This document shows, one piece after another, positions 7,638-16,351 of a stretch of DNA of 64,000 nucleotides. Position numbers and translations under genes: made by a program. The notes under the pieces were generated by a model. The model had not been told where the DNA came from. It made no database searches and worked only from the letters and a program-made list of their open reading frames with translations. Within the stretch, counting starts at the first letter, position 1, and each line of letters starts with the position of its first letter. Source of the stretch: Ketobacter alkanivorans (GTDB lineage: Bacteria; Pseudomonadota; Gammaproteobacteria; Pseudomonadales; Ketobacteraceae); contig NZ_CP022684.1 in the NCBI RefSeq assembly GCF_002863865.1, forward strand, positions 4,531,990-4,595,989, in the 5' to 3' direction.

Positions 7638-8626
7638 GACCGATGATATGCCCCGTAGGTGGTTTGTGTGCCTTCTGCCAGTGCTGCCAACGCATGGTTC
7701 CATTGTTCATGAGGCGTCCATGTTGAGTTGTTTGATTGCTTGAAGTCGTCAATGGCCTTTCGCCATATGGTGGTGACCTTGGCAACGTAGGCTGGTGAAC
7801 GCTGACGCCCCTCAATTTTTATGGCCTTTATTCCATAACTGCTGAGTTTTGGAATCAGCTCCATGGCGTTGAGGCTGGTGGGTTCTTCCATAACGTGATA
7901 TGTGTTTTCTTCAGCTCGGAATCGGCCTTTGCACAGGGTAGGGTAGCCTGCGGCCTCACCCGGTAGAAAGCGATCAATCACTATGTTGTTAAGCCGTGTG
8001 GTCAGTGTGCCACTGGTTTCCTTCCAATCTACAGCATGGGCAGGTGAGCATACGCCACAATTGTTGGGTGAGTCACCAGCCAGGTAGGAGGAAAGATAAC
8101 AGCGTCCTTCTACCATGATGCACAAGGAACCAAACCCAAAGACTTCGAGCTCAATGGGCGTTTTGTTGGCAAGCCTTTCGATCTGCTTAAGTGAAAGTAC
8201 TCGCGGTAGCACAGCCCGTTTTATGCCAAAAGTATTGTAGTAGAACAAGAGCGATTCATGGCTGGTAGAGGAGGCCTGTACCGATAAATGAAGGTTGGTT
8301 TTGGTGTTACGACTGGCCGCATAATCCATTACTCCTACATCGGCGATGATGAGCGCATCCACAGCGGTATCAATTCCGCAATCCACCGCGTTACGCCAGT
8401 GTTGCCAGTTTTCTTGCTGTGGAAAGGTATTGATGGCCAGAAAGACGCGAGTGCCTTTGTTGTGGGCGTAATCGACCGCGCGGTGCAGGTTGTTGTGGTT
8501 GAAGTTAAGACCGGGAAAGTAGCGGGCGTTGGTTTTATCGTTGATGCCGATGTATACCGCATCCGCTCCGCTATCAACAGCCGCTTTCAATGATGCGAAA
8601 TTACCAGCCGGGCATACTAGTTCCAT
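7628..8626 (-). CDS. ubiU: UbiU, U32-family [4Fe-4S] protein of O2-independent hydroxylation
   Basis: A 332-aa U32-family partner of UbiV. It begins MELVCPAGNFASLKAAVDSGADAVYIG, which is diagnostic of UbiU (YhbU). The cluster cysteines occur as C-x6-C (LCIMVEGRCY), a third in NNCGVC 17 residues on, and a fourth 39 residues later (PTLCKGRF). This is the same spacing as in E. coli UbiU. The start ATG lies within the final codons of ubiD (10-bp overlap), so expression is coupled to that gene. This physical linkage of ubiU to ubiD is not the E. coli arrangement, where yhbUV and ubiD are unlinked. Confidence 0.95.
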   Translation of the reverse strand: MELVCPAGNFASLKAAVDSGADAVYIGINDKTNARYFPGLNFNHNNLHRAVDYAHNKGTRVFLAINTFPQQENWQHWRNAVDCGIDTAVDALIIADVGVMDYAASRNTKTNLHLSVQASSTSHESLLFYYNTFGIKRAVLPRVLSLKQIERLANKTPIELEVFGFGSLCIMVEGRCYLSSYLAGDSPNNCGVCSPAHAVDWKETSGTLTTRLNNIVIDRFLPGEAAGYPTLCKGRFRAEENTYHVMEEPTSLNAMELIPKLSSYGIKAIKIEGRQRSPAYVAKVTTIWRKAIDDFKQSNNSTWTPHEQWNHALAALAEGTQTTYGAYHRSWQ

Positions 8627-10140
8627 GAGGGGACTCTTAGGTTTGGTGAAATGTCGTTGTGTGTACCTTTTTTAATGGGTATGGCAAGCTGGCTCCAGAT
8701 TTCATCGATTCTCTGTACGATGGCTGGATCCTGAGAGATTGGGGAGCCCCACTCCCGCCTGGTTTCTTCCACCCATTTATTGGTGGCATCCAGACCCATT
8801 TTTGAACCCAACCCTGCTGTCGGCGATGCGAAGTCCAGATAGTCGATAGGCGTGTTATTGATTAGGGTTGAATCCCTTTCTGGATCGGTGCGGGTGGTGA
8901 TGGCCCAGATTACGTCATCCCAGTTGCGAATATTTATATCTTCATCCACTACAACAAGATATTTCGTGTACATGAACTGGCGTAATACCGACCAGATCCC
9001 CAGCATGATGCGTTTTGCATGCCCAGGATATTGCTTGCGAATACTGATAATAGCCATACGGTAGGAACATCCTGCCGGAGGCAGATAGAAATCGATGATT
9101 TCGGGGAAGTAGGTTTGCAGGATAGGAATAAACAGTTCGTTCAGTGACATCGCCAGAACAGAAGGTTCATCCGGCGGGCGTCCGGTGTAGGTGCTGAGGT
9201 AGATTGGATCGTCGCGGTGGGTGATCCGATCCACTGTCATCACCGGAAATGGGGCCTGTTCATTATAGTAGCCGGTGTGGTCGCCGAAAGGGCCTTCCTG
9301 CGCGGTGTCGTTCGGATGTATATGTCCTTCTAATATATATTCTGCAGTGGCAGGTACCGATAACGGGTTGCCAATACATTGTGTGATCTGGGATTTCTGA
9401 CCTCGCAACAGTCCGGCAAAGGCGAACTCTGACAATGTGTCGGGAACCGGTGTTACCGCCGCCAGTATCGTGGCTGGATCTGCACCAATGGCCACGCTGA
9501 TGGGGAAGGGCTCTGTTGGATGAGCCGTTACCCAGTCCTGATAATCAAGTGCTCCACCACGGTGAGATAGCCAACGCACGATGAGCCGATTTCTGTCAAT
9601 CACCTGCATACGATAGATGCCGATATTGAGCCTGGGTTTGCTAGGGCCTTTGGTGATGACCAATGGCCATGTGATCAGTGGCGCGGCATCACCTGGCCAA
9701 CAGTTTTGAATCGGCAGTTCGCCCAAGTCGACGCAGGCCCGTTCGATGCGGTTCTGCTGGCAGATTGGATGATTGGTGTATTTGCATTGCATGTGTAGTG
9801 CGCTTTTTAGCAATGGCAGTGATTTGAAAATATCCTGCAGACGTTCTGGTGGTGTGGGTTGTTTCAGTTGGGCTAACAGCTTTCCTATTACACGTATGTC
9901 TTCACTGCACGTTACACCCATTGCTTTGGCGATCCTGTCCTGGGTGCCGAATAGATTGGTCAGTGCAGAATGTTGATAGCCCGGAAGGTTGGTGAACAGT
10001 AATGCCGGTCCCTTGTTGTGTAGAACTCGGGACGAAATTTCTGTCATCTCCAAGTGTGGGCTGACCGGGTGGTTAACTTTGTGTAACTCATCGGCGTTTT
10101 GCAAGTGTTGGAGAAAATGTCTGAGGTCAGAGTAATGCAT
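8617..10140 (-). CDS. ubiD: UbiD, prFMN-dependent 3-polyprenyl-4-hydroxybenzoate decarboxylase
   Basis: A 507-aa decarboxylase removing CO2 from 3-polyprenyl-4-hydroxybenzoate in ubiquinone synthesis. It uses prenylated FMN made by UbiX. The sequence follows E. coli UbiD along its whole length: HYSDLRHFLQHL at the N-terminus, NIGIYRMQV with the cofactor-site Arg, LSHRGGALDYQ, GADPATILAAVTPVPD, EGPFGDHTGYYNE, and GSKMGLDATNKW near the C-terminus. It is therefore a true UbiD rather than another family member. GGGGGAG lies just upstream of the ATG. It is the first gene of an operon with ubiU and ubiV, diverging from ubiX over a 100-bp region with an FNR-type box. Whether the genome has a second ubiD elsewhere cannot be told from here. 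Confidence 0.97.
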   Translation of the reverse strand: MHYSDLRHFLQHLQNADELHKVNHPVSPHLEMTEISSRVLHNKGPALLFTNLPGYQHSALTNLFGTQDRIAKAMGVTCSEDIRVIGKLLAQLKQPTPPERLQDIFKSLPLLKSALHMQCKYTNHPICQQNRIERACVDLGELPIQNCWPGDAAPLITWPLVITKGPSKPRLNIGIYRMQVIDRNRLIVRWLSHRGGALDYQDWVTAHPTEPFPISVAIGADPATILAAVTPVPDTLSEFAFAGLLRGQKSQITQCIGNPLSVPATAEYILEGHIHPNDTAQEGPFGDHTGYYNEQAPFPVMTVDRITHRDDPIYLSTYTGRPPDEPSVLAMSLNELFIPILQTYFPEIIDFYLPPAGCSYRMAIISIRKQYPGHAKRIMLGIWSVLRQFMYTKYLVVVDEDINIRNWDDVIWAITTRTDPERDSTLINNTPIDYLDFASPTAGLGSKMGLDATNKWVEETRREWGSPISQDPAIVQRIDEIWSQLAIPIKKGTHNDISPNLRVPSWN

Positions 10141-10164
10141 GTCGCTCCCCCGTAAGGCGCAAAC

Positions 10165-10206
10165 AATATAGGTCAGTCAAAGTTCGGCAATATTGATCTG
10201 TAGCAA
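10165..10206 (-). promoter_or_regulatory. Class II FNR-type promoter of ubiD-ubiU-ubiV, shared with ubiX
   Basis: The box TTGATCTGTAGCAA (10193-10206) matches the FNR consensus at 9 of 10 defined positions. On the minus strand a -10 hexamer TATATT lies at 10170-10165, predicting a start near 10158. That is 41.5 bp from the box centre and 18 nt before the ubiD ATG. The same box is upstream of ubiX, but no convincing -10 is visible in that direction. Confidence 0.68.
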
Positions 10207-10240
10207 GTTTTTGCGTTGGGCGCTGTGTGAGTATGCGGCC

Positions 10241-10855
10241 ATGAAAAAATCATTCACGCTTGCTGTTACCGGTGCCAGTGGTGTGCAATATGGAATGCGT
10301 TTATTGCAGGTTCTGGCACAACATTCTTTATCGGTATTCTGTGTTATGTCCGATGCCTCAAGGGTGGTACTCAGAACGGAGTATCATCCGGAATTCCCTC
10401 TGCATAATGAACAAGCGCGGGGGTTTCTTGCCTCCCTCTGTCATCAATCGTTTGATAGTGTCACGTTTGTGGATAATGATGATTGGTTTAGTTGTATTGC
10501 ATCGGGATCGGCTGCACCTGACACGATGGTGGTTTGTCCATGCAGTATGGGAACGCTAAGTGCTATTGCCACCGGTGCCAGTAATTCGTTACATGAGCGA
10601 GCGGCCGACGTTGTTATAAAAGAACGAGGTAATTTGATTCTGGTTCCCCGCGAAGCGCCGTTATCAACGATTCATCTGCGTCATATGTTGATGCTTTCTG
10701 AGTTGGGTGTTTGCATGTTGCCCGCATCGCCATCATTTTACAGTAACCCTGAATGTATAGATGATCTTGTAGACACGGTTGTACAAAGAATCCTGGATCA
10801 AATGAAAGTGGATATATCCCTGGTGAAACGGTGGGGGGAAAATGATGGTCGATAG
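10241..10855 (+). CDS. ubiX: UbiX, flavin prenyltransferase
   Basis: A 204-aa flavoprotein-fold enzyme that joins dimethylallyl phosphate to FMN to form prFMN, the cofactor of UbiD. The N-terminus AVTGASGVQYGMRLL is the FMN-binding signature. VVCPCSMGTLSAIATGASNSLHERAADV and LVPREAPLSTIHLRHM are the other conserved UbiX segments. The start is set at the ATG at 10241, because upstream in-frame TTG codons fall inside the FNR-type box. It diverges from ubiD, its client enzyme. The 3' end overlaps thiO by 14 bp. The ribosome binding site is weak, so the leader may be very short. Confidence 0.94.
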   Translation: MKKSFTLAVTGASGVQYGMRLLQVLAQHSLSVFCVMSDASRVVLRTEYHPEFPLHNEQARGFLASLCHQSFDSVTFVDNDDWFSCIASGSAAPDTMVVCPCSMGTLSAIATGASNSLHERAADVVIKERGNLILVPREAPLSTIHLRHMLMLSELGVCMLPASPSFYSNPECIDDLVDTVVQRILDQMKVDISLVKRWGENDGR

Positions 10856-11963
10856 CTTTTCGAAGCCACATGCGGATCGTAATCATATAGCGGTAATTGG
10901 AGATGGAGTTATCGGGTTGCTCACTGCCTTGGAGCTGCTGAAACGAGATTGTCAGGTTACGCTATTAGGGCGGGGATTTGGTGAGGGCCAGGCATCCTGG
11001 GCCAGTGGTGGCATTTTGTCGCCTCTTTGCCCCTGGCAGGCGCAGCCAAGTGTTCAGGCGTTATGGTCTTGGTCCAGCTGGCTATACCCTGAGTTATGCG
11101 ATGAGCTGTTGACCTGTACCGGTACCGACATCGAGTTGATGCAAAAGGGGATGTTGTGGCTGGATGCGCCGGATCAGGAACGGATATCATCCTGGGCCGA
11201 TGAGGATCAATGCCGCGTTGAATGCCTGGGGCGAGAGCAGGTCAGTCAGCGTATCCCAATGCTGGATACGGAGTTCGGGCAGGCGCACTTTCTACCTGCG
11301 GTGAGTCAGTTACGAGCGTTGCGGTTGATGATGGCATTAGCCATGCGTTTGCAGCAGTTTCCTTATTTTCAGATGAAGGTACCATCGCAACTCAGGCAAA
11401 TACGGGAGCTGCCGTCAGGTAGCATGATACTGGAGACTGACGCGGCCTCGCTGTCGGTGGATCAGGTGGTGGTGTGTGCAGGGGCGTGGACCAATCGAAT
11501 ACTATCCTTATTGAATGCAGAACTGCCGATCATTCCGGTCAAGGGGCAAATGTTGCTGTTGGACGGTGATGGCGTTCAACTTAGCTGTATCGTGATTAAG
11601 AACAACAAATATCTTATACCTCGTCAGGATGGGGGGATTCTGGTGGGTAGTACCATCGAATCGGGGATAGATGACGTGGAAGTGACCGAAGCGGCGGAAA
11701 CTGTATTGAAAGCTGCCGCCGTTGATCTGATACCTGCTCTGGCAGTAAACAAGGTGCGACACCAATGGGCTGGTGTGCGGCCTGGGTCTGCCAACGGAGT
11801 GCCATATATTGGTCGGTTAGCAGGTTATCCATCCCTTTGGGTTAATGCGGGACATTACCGCAACGGGATCAATATGGCACCGGGTTCGGCCCGTCTTGTT
11901 GCGCAATTGATCCACTGCGAGCCCCCCGGTGTTGACCCGCAGCCTTATGTATGGATGGCGTAA
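10842..11963 (+). CDS. thiO: FAD-dependent glycine oxidase ThiO-like
   Basis: A 373-aa FAD oxidoreductase of the D-amino-acid-oxidase fold. It has an N-terminal dinucleotide motif (VIGDGVIGLLTALEL), ASWASGGILSP, PVKGQMLLL, a GILVGSTIESG strand, and the C-terminal WAGVRPGSANGVPYIG and NAGHYRNGINMAPG signatures. These are typical of ThiO, which oxidises glycine to iminoglycine with O2 for the thiazole of thiamine. A related D-amino-acid dehydrogenase role cannot be excluded. The start overlaps ubiX by 14 bp, with GGTGGGGGGAA ahead of it, so it is translationally linked to ubiX. No other thiamine gene is present. Two ATGs in tandem (10842, 10845) make the exact start uncertain by one codon. Confidence 0.82.
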   Translation: MMVDSFSKPHADRNHIAVIGDGVIGLLTALELLKRDCQVTLLGRGFGEGQASWASGGILSPLCPWQAQPSVQALWSWSSWLYPELCDELLTCTGTDIELMQKGMLWLDAPDQERISSWADEDQCRVECLGREQVSQRIPMLDTEFGQAHFLPAVSQLRALRLMMALAMRLQQFPYFQMKVPSQLRQIRELPSGSMILETDAASLSVDQVVVCAGAWTNRILSLLNAELPIIPVKGQMLLLDGDGVQLSCIVIKNNKYLIPRQDGGILVGSTIESGIDDVEVTEAAETVLKAAAVDLIPALAVNKVRHQWAGVRPGSANGVPYIGRLAGYPSLWVNAGHYRNGINMAPGSARLVAQLIHCEPPGVDPQPYVWMA

Positions 11964-11970
11964 CAGGGCT

Positions 11971-12762
11971 CTAGGTTGCCTCTTCCAGATCTTCGTCTGC
12001 AATAAGGGTAGTAACGTCACTATCATTGAGTAGGGTGACGAAATGATCTTCCGGTGCCCGATCGGTTACGAGGATGTTAATGTCGCTGAGTTCCCCCAGC
12101 TTGATCATGGCCTGACGGCCGAATTTGGTGTGATCGCAGGCCAGCAATACCTGGCGTGAGTTCTTGATGAGAGCCTGGGCTACACGCACTTCCTGATAGT
12201 CGAAATCCAGCAGAGAGCCATCGTCATCAATGCCTGAAATACCGATGATGCCAAAATCGGTTCGGAACTGGGATACGAAATCCATAGTGGCTTCACCAAT
12301 AATGCCACCATCGCGGCTGCGGACCTTACCGCCTGCAATAATGACTTCAAAGTCTTCTTTACCACTGACAATGGCAGCAACATGCAGGTTATTGGTGATG
12401 ATTTTGAGGCCGGTGTGACTGAGCAGTTCTTTTGCGATGGCCTCATTGGTGGTGCCGATGTTTATAAACAGTGAGGCATGATCCGGAATATGCTGTGCTA
12501 CCAGTTTGGCAATGCGATTCTTTTCCGGCGACTGTTGTAACTTACGCTGCGCGTATTCAGTATTCTGGGTGCTGGGGGCAGCGCTTGCGCCGCCATGAAA
12601 GCGTCTGACCCGGTTCTCCGTGGCCAGGGTGTTGATGTCCCGACGCATGGTCTGAGGTGTTACATCAAAATGACCGGCCAGATCCTCTACCGAGACAAAA
12701 CCTTTGGCTGTGACCAGCTCTACTATTTGTTCGTGTCGGGCAGTTTGAGATAGATTTGCCAC
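11971..12762 (-). CDS. glpR: DeoR-family repressor GlpR
   Basis: A 263-aa regulator with a DeoR-type helix-turn-helix at about residues 6-60 (RHEQIVELVTAKGFVSVEDLAGHF, TPQTMRRDIN) and a C-terminal sugar-phosphate-sensing domain (about 75-250). The latter carries the family segments FINIGTTNEAIAKELL, IIAGGKVRSRDGGIIG and ACDHTKFGR. Divergence from glpK over 164 bp identifies it as GlpR, the glycerol-3-phosphate-responsive repressor. Translation starts at GTG (12762). It converges with thiO with 7 bp between stops. Confidence 0.93.
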   Translation of the reverse strand: MANLSQTARHEQIVELVTAKGFVSVEDLAGHFDVTPQTMRRDINTLATENRVRRFHGGASAAPSTQNTEYAQRKLQQSPEKNRIAKLVAQHIPDHASLFINIGTTNEAIAKELLSHTGLKIITNNLHVAAIVSGKEDFEVIIAGGKVRSRDGGIIGEATMDFVSQFRTDFGIIGISGIDDDGSLLDFDYQEVRVAQALIKNSRQVLLACDHTKFGRQAMIKLGELSDINILVTDRAPEDHFVTLLNDSDVTTLIADEDLEEAT

Positions 12763-12926
12763 GTTACTTTCTCGCTTCTTATTAAAATTATTCGTTTCTC
12801 ATGTAATGATACACCAAATGGTGACTGATTCCGTTTCGGTTCGAAAATCGTTTATCATCCCTTTGCCGCCGCTCTATGGCGCCGTCACCCAAGAAATACC
12901 CGTATACATACAAGGAATTCACAAGC
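12763..12926. promoter_or_regulatory. glpR-glpK divergent control region
   Basis: This AT-rich region has two stretches with GlpR-like TTCG half-sites, around 12788-12800 (TATTCGTTTCT) and 12834-12850 (TTTCGGTTCGAAAATCG). A weak -10 (TATCAT, 12853-12858) faces glpK. The half-sites do not form perfect palindromes, so operator positions are tentative. No glpF or glpD is adjacent. Confidence 0.4.
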
Positions 12927-14414
12927 ATGAGCCAATATTTGCTGTCCATTGACCAGGGAACCACCAGTTCCCGCGCCATTATATTCGATCAGCGCGGGGC
13001 TATTGTAACGTCGGCGCAGCAGGAATTTACCCAGTTTTTTCCGGCAGACGGTTGGGTGGAGCATGACGCTGAGGAAATTTGGGAAAGTACGCTGGCGGTG
13101 TGTCGGCAGGCTCTGAAAAATGCCCAGTTACCGGCGTCATCTATTGCTGGAATCGGTATTACCAACCAGCGCGAAACCACTATTATTTGGGAGCGCGATA
13201 CGGGTAAGCCTATTCATAAAGCCATCGTTTGGCAGGATCGACGCACTTCGGCCACCTGCCTGGCTCTCAAGCAACAGGGCCATGAGCAGGCGGTGCAAAG
13301 CGCCACCGGGTTGTTAATTGACCCTTATTTTTCGGCTACGAAGGTAGCTTGGATTCTGGATAATGTAGAAGGTGCCAGGCAGCGGGCGGAGCAGGGGGAG
13401 TTGGCTTTTGGTACCGTGGACAGCTTTCTGTTGTGGCGACTTACCAATGGCGCCAGCCATAAGACGGACGCTACCAACGCTTCCCGCACCCTGTTGTTCA
13501 ATATTCATAGCCAGGGCTGGGATGATGAACTGCTAAGGTTGTTCAGGGTTCCTAAGGCGATTTTGCCTGAGGTGGAGGATTCTGCTGCGGACTTTGGGAG
13601 TGCGGATGCTCAATGGTTAGGTGCCCAGATCCCGGTGGCTGGCATCGCTGGTGATCAGCAGGCTGCTTTGATTGGCCAGGCCTGCTTCAAGCCTGGCATG
13701 ATCAAAAGCACCTATGGCACCGGCTGTTTCATGATCCTCAACACCGGCTCCGAGGCCTTGGCCTCCACCAATCGCTTGCTGACGACGGTGGCCTACCGCC
13801 TCAACGGTGAGGTGACCTACGGTTTGGAGGGCAGCATCTTCATCGCCGGTGCTGCTATCCAGTGGTTGCGAGATGGCATTGCTTTGATCTCTCACGCCCG
13901 CGAAACCGAAGCCATGGCGCAAGAGGTGGGGGTGGAGCACGGTGTCTACATGGTGCCAGCCTTCACCGGGCTGGGGGCACCATATTGGGACCCGGAGGCT
14001 CGAGGAGCACTATTCGGGCTGACCCGCGATACTGGCATTAAAGATATTGTTACCGCTGGCCTGCAGTCAGTTGCTTATCAGACTAAAGACTTGATTCACG
14101 CTATGGAAGCCGATGGCGCCGGTAAGCCTACCACGTTGCGGGTAGACGGTGGCATGGTTGCCAACAACTGGGTAGTGCAATTTTTAAGTGATGTGCTGAA
14201 CGTCAACGTTGACCGCCCTGCCATCATCGAGACCACGGCTCTGGGTGTGGCCTATTTGGCGGGCTTACAGGTGGGTGTCTATCAGTCACTGGACGACATC
14301 TCTTTGCTTTGGCATTGCGAACGACATTTTTCACCAGAAATGTCGGATGATCTCAGAAACGATCTTTATAAGGGCTGGTTGAAAGCGGTTGAGCGGGTGC
14401 GTACTATCGATTAA
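12927..14414 (+). CDS. glpK: Glycerol kinase GlpK
   Basis: A 495-aa FGGY-family kinase that phosphorylates glycerol to sn-glycerol 3-phosphate in the cytosol. It opens with LLSIDQGTTSSRAIIFD (phosphate-binding loop) and carries GITNQRETTIIWERDTGKPIHKAIVWQDRR, TDATNASRTLLFNI, GIAGDQQAALIGQ, STYGTGCFMILNTG and the C-terminal LRVDGGMVANNWVVQFL ATP-binding motif. The start is at 12927, where AAGGA lies upstream and the family N-terminus begins. An earlier in-frame ATG at 12876 would add an unrelated basic stretch. It diverges from glpR, and the usual glpF and glpD partners are absent here. Confidence 0.97.
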   Translation: MSQYLLSIDQGTTSSRAIIFDQRGAIVTSAQQEFTQFFPADGWVEHDAEEIWESTLAVCRQALKNAQLPASSIAGIGITNQRETTIIWERDTGKPIHKAIVWQDRRTSATCLALKQQGHEQAVQSATGLLIDPYFSATKVAWILDNVEGARQRAEQGELAFGTVDSFLLWRLTNGASHKTDATNASRTLLFNIHSQGWDDELLRLFRVPKAILPEVEDSAADFGSADAQWLGAQIPVAGIAGDQQAALIGQACFKPGMIKSTYGTGCFMILNTGSEALASTNRLLTTVAYRLNGEVTYGLEGSIFIAGAAIQWLRDGIALISHARETEAMAQEVGVEHGVYMVPAFTGLGAPYWDPEARGALFGLTRDTGIKDIVTAGLQSVAYQTKDLIHAMEADGAGKPTTLRVDGGMVANNWVVQFLSDVLNVNVDRPAIIETTALGVAYLAGLQVGVYQSLDDISLLWHCERHFSPEMSDDLRNDLYKGWLKAVERVRTID

Positions 14415-14439
14415 ACAATGACTGAAACGGATAACGATT

Positions 14440-16347
14440 TTGACACAATCGAACAAGCATGCGGCTAAACCGGTAGAACCATTTGGAACTTTGCTGGGGT
14501 ATGCGCCAGGCAATGTTGCTGTCTACTCTTCCGACTACGCTAGCGCATCCGCTAGTGAGTATCCCAAGCGAAGCTCTTATCGAAGTTACTACGATGGAGT
14601 CTACATGGGGTACAAGTGGCAATGTGTCGAGTTTGCCCGGCGCTGGATGTACATCAATAAGGGCTACATATTTAATGATGTAGCCATGGCCTATGATATT
14701 TTCGAATTGCGCAGTGTTCGGGATGTCACAGAAAACCTATTGCTGCCTTTAAATGCGTTTGCCAATGGCAGTCAACGCCATCCGGTTGCGGGCAGTTTGC
14801 TGATTTGGAAAGAAGGCGGCGAGTTTGAGGATACGGGGCATGTGGCTATTGTTGTGGATGTAACGGCCGACTGTATACGCATAGCCGAGCAAAACGTGGG
14901 CCACGGTCTTTGGGATGAAGGCAAGAGTTATTCCCGAGAGTTGAAAGCCACCGTGACGGAAGAGGGTGAATACTGGATTACGTGCTCTTATGGAGACGCA
15001 GAAATTCTCGGCTGGATGATTCAGACAGACGATGCTGAATACGCTGAGCCATCACCGGAATATGACCCTGAATTAAACCGTATTAAAAGTCGACGCATTG
15101 ATATTGGCCAATCAAAAAAACGATCATGGTTGAATATTGCCAACAACGATGAAGCGGCTTTTGTTAAAGCCATGGGTGGTCATTTTCTTACTAATATAGA
15201 AGCTGAACAAAATCGCTATTTGATTTTATCCCAAACAATTCATGATGAGTTGGAACATGCCAGCAATGAACTGCATGGCCTGTTTATGCATGCAACGGAG
15301 TACGTGCTTTCTAACGATGAATTGTTAGCTAAGTTTAATTTGCCCGCTGCAGTTTTGCCCAAAATCCGTCAATCATGGAACAATCGCTTGAATGAAGTCA
15401 TTACCAGTCGCTTTGATTTCGCGTTAACCGAGCAGGGGCTGAAGGTGTATGAGTATAACTGCGATTCTGCATCCTGTTATATGGAAACCGGCAAGGTGCA
15501 GGGGAAGTGGTTAAACCACCATGACTTGCATGATGGAGAAAATGGCGGAAAGGATTTGTTTAACGATCTGGTGAAGGCGTGGAAACGAAGCCACGCCAAA
15601 GATCTTGTACACATTCTGAGGGATGATGATCCAGAGGAAGAGTATCACGCTCTGTTTATGCAGGATGCAATGCGTGCTGCAGGCTTGGAAAGCAAGGTCG
15701 TTGTTGGGCTAACCGGGCTGAGTTGGGATAATGAAAACAACATCATCGATGCGGATGGTGAACCGGTGCGCTGGGTTTGGAAAACCTGGGCCTGGGAAAC
15801 CGCACTGGATCAGATCCGCGAAGAATGCGAGGCCGAGGGTGTGCATGAAGAAGGCTATGAGCCGCGCATGGTGCCTGGCAAGGCTTTGGGTTTGTCGGAT
15901 GTGCTGTTTCGTAAGAATGTTATGGTGTTCGAACCTCTCTGGTCGCTCATTCCCAGCAACAAGGCCATCCTGCCAGTATTATGGTCATTGTTTCCCAATC
16001 ATCCTTTGTTGTTGAACGCTTCGTTTGAGTTGACGGATGAACTGAAATCAGGAGGCTACGTTACCAAGCCGATTGTTGGCCGTTGTGGCGCTAACATTTC
16101 TTTGTTTAATCAGAACGAGGAGTTGCTTGAAGCCACTGCTGGCGGCTTTGCTGAGCAAGATAAGGTATACCAGCAGTATTTTCCATTACCCATAATCGAT
16201 GGTGTGTATACGCAAATATCGACTTTTATGGCCGCAGGTGTTTATGCGGGCAGCGGCATCAGAGTCGATGTTTCTCGGGTTATTAATAAAGACAGCGATT
16301 GTCTGCCGCTGCAGTTTATGGCGGATAGTCAGTTCTTGAAAATATGA
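14440..16347 (+). CDS. gss: Bifunctional glutathionylspermidine amidase/synthetase
   Basis: A 635-aa cytosolic enzyme, close to the 619 aa of the E. coli protein. The N-terminal CHAP-type amidase (about residues 15-200) hydrolyses glutathionylspermidine. Its nucleophile is C62 in KWQCVEFARR and its His is H134 in DTGHVAIV. The C-terminal ATP-grasp synthetase (about 210-635) joins glutathione and spermidine, with segments LKVYEYNCDSASC, WVWKTWAWETALDQIREE, FEPLWSLIPSNKAILP and KPIVGRCGANI. Translation apparently starts at TTG (14440); no ATG in frame precedes the conserved FGTLLGYAPG. It follows glpK by 25 bp on the same strand and converges with the next gene with only 4 bp between. Confidence 0.95.
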   Translation: MTQSNKHAAKPVEPFGTLLGYAPGNVAVYSSDYASASASEYPKRSSYRSYYDGVYMGYKWQCVEFARRWMYINKGYIFNDVAMAYDIFELRSVRDVTENLLLPLNAFANGSQRHPVAGSLLIWKEGGEFEDTGHVAIVVDVTADCIRIAEQNVGHGLWDEGKSYSRELKATVTEEGEYWITCSYGDAEILGWMIQTDDAEYAEPSPEYDPELNRIKSRRIDIGQSKKRSWLNIANNDEAAFVKAMGGHFLTNIEAEQNRYLILSQTIHDELEHASNELHGLFMHATEYVLSNDELLAKFNLPAAVLPKIRQSWNNRLNEVITSRFDFALTEQGLKVYEYNCDSASCYMETGKVQGKWLNHHDLHDGENGGKDLFNDLVKAWKRSHAKDLVHILRDDDPEEEYHALFMQDAMRAAGLESKVVVGLTGLSWDNENNIIDADGEPVRWVWKTWAWETALDQIREECEAEGVHEEGYEPRMVPGKALGLSDVLFRKNVMVFEPLWSLIPSNKAILPVLWSLFPNHPLLLNASFELTDELKSGGYVTKPIVGRCGANISLFNQNEELLEATAGGFAEQDKVYQQYFPLPIIDGVYTQISTFMAAGVYAGSGIRVDVSRVINKDSDCLPLQFMADSQFLKI

Positions 16348-16351
16348 TTTG

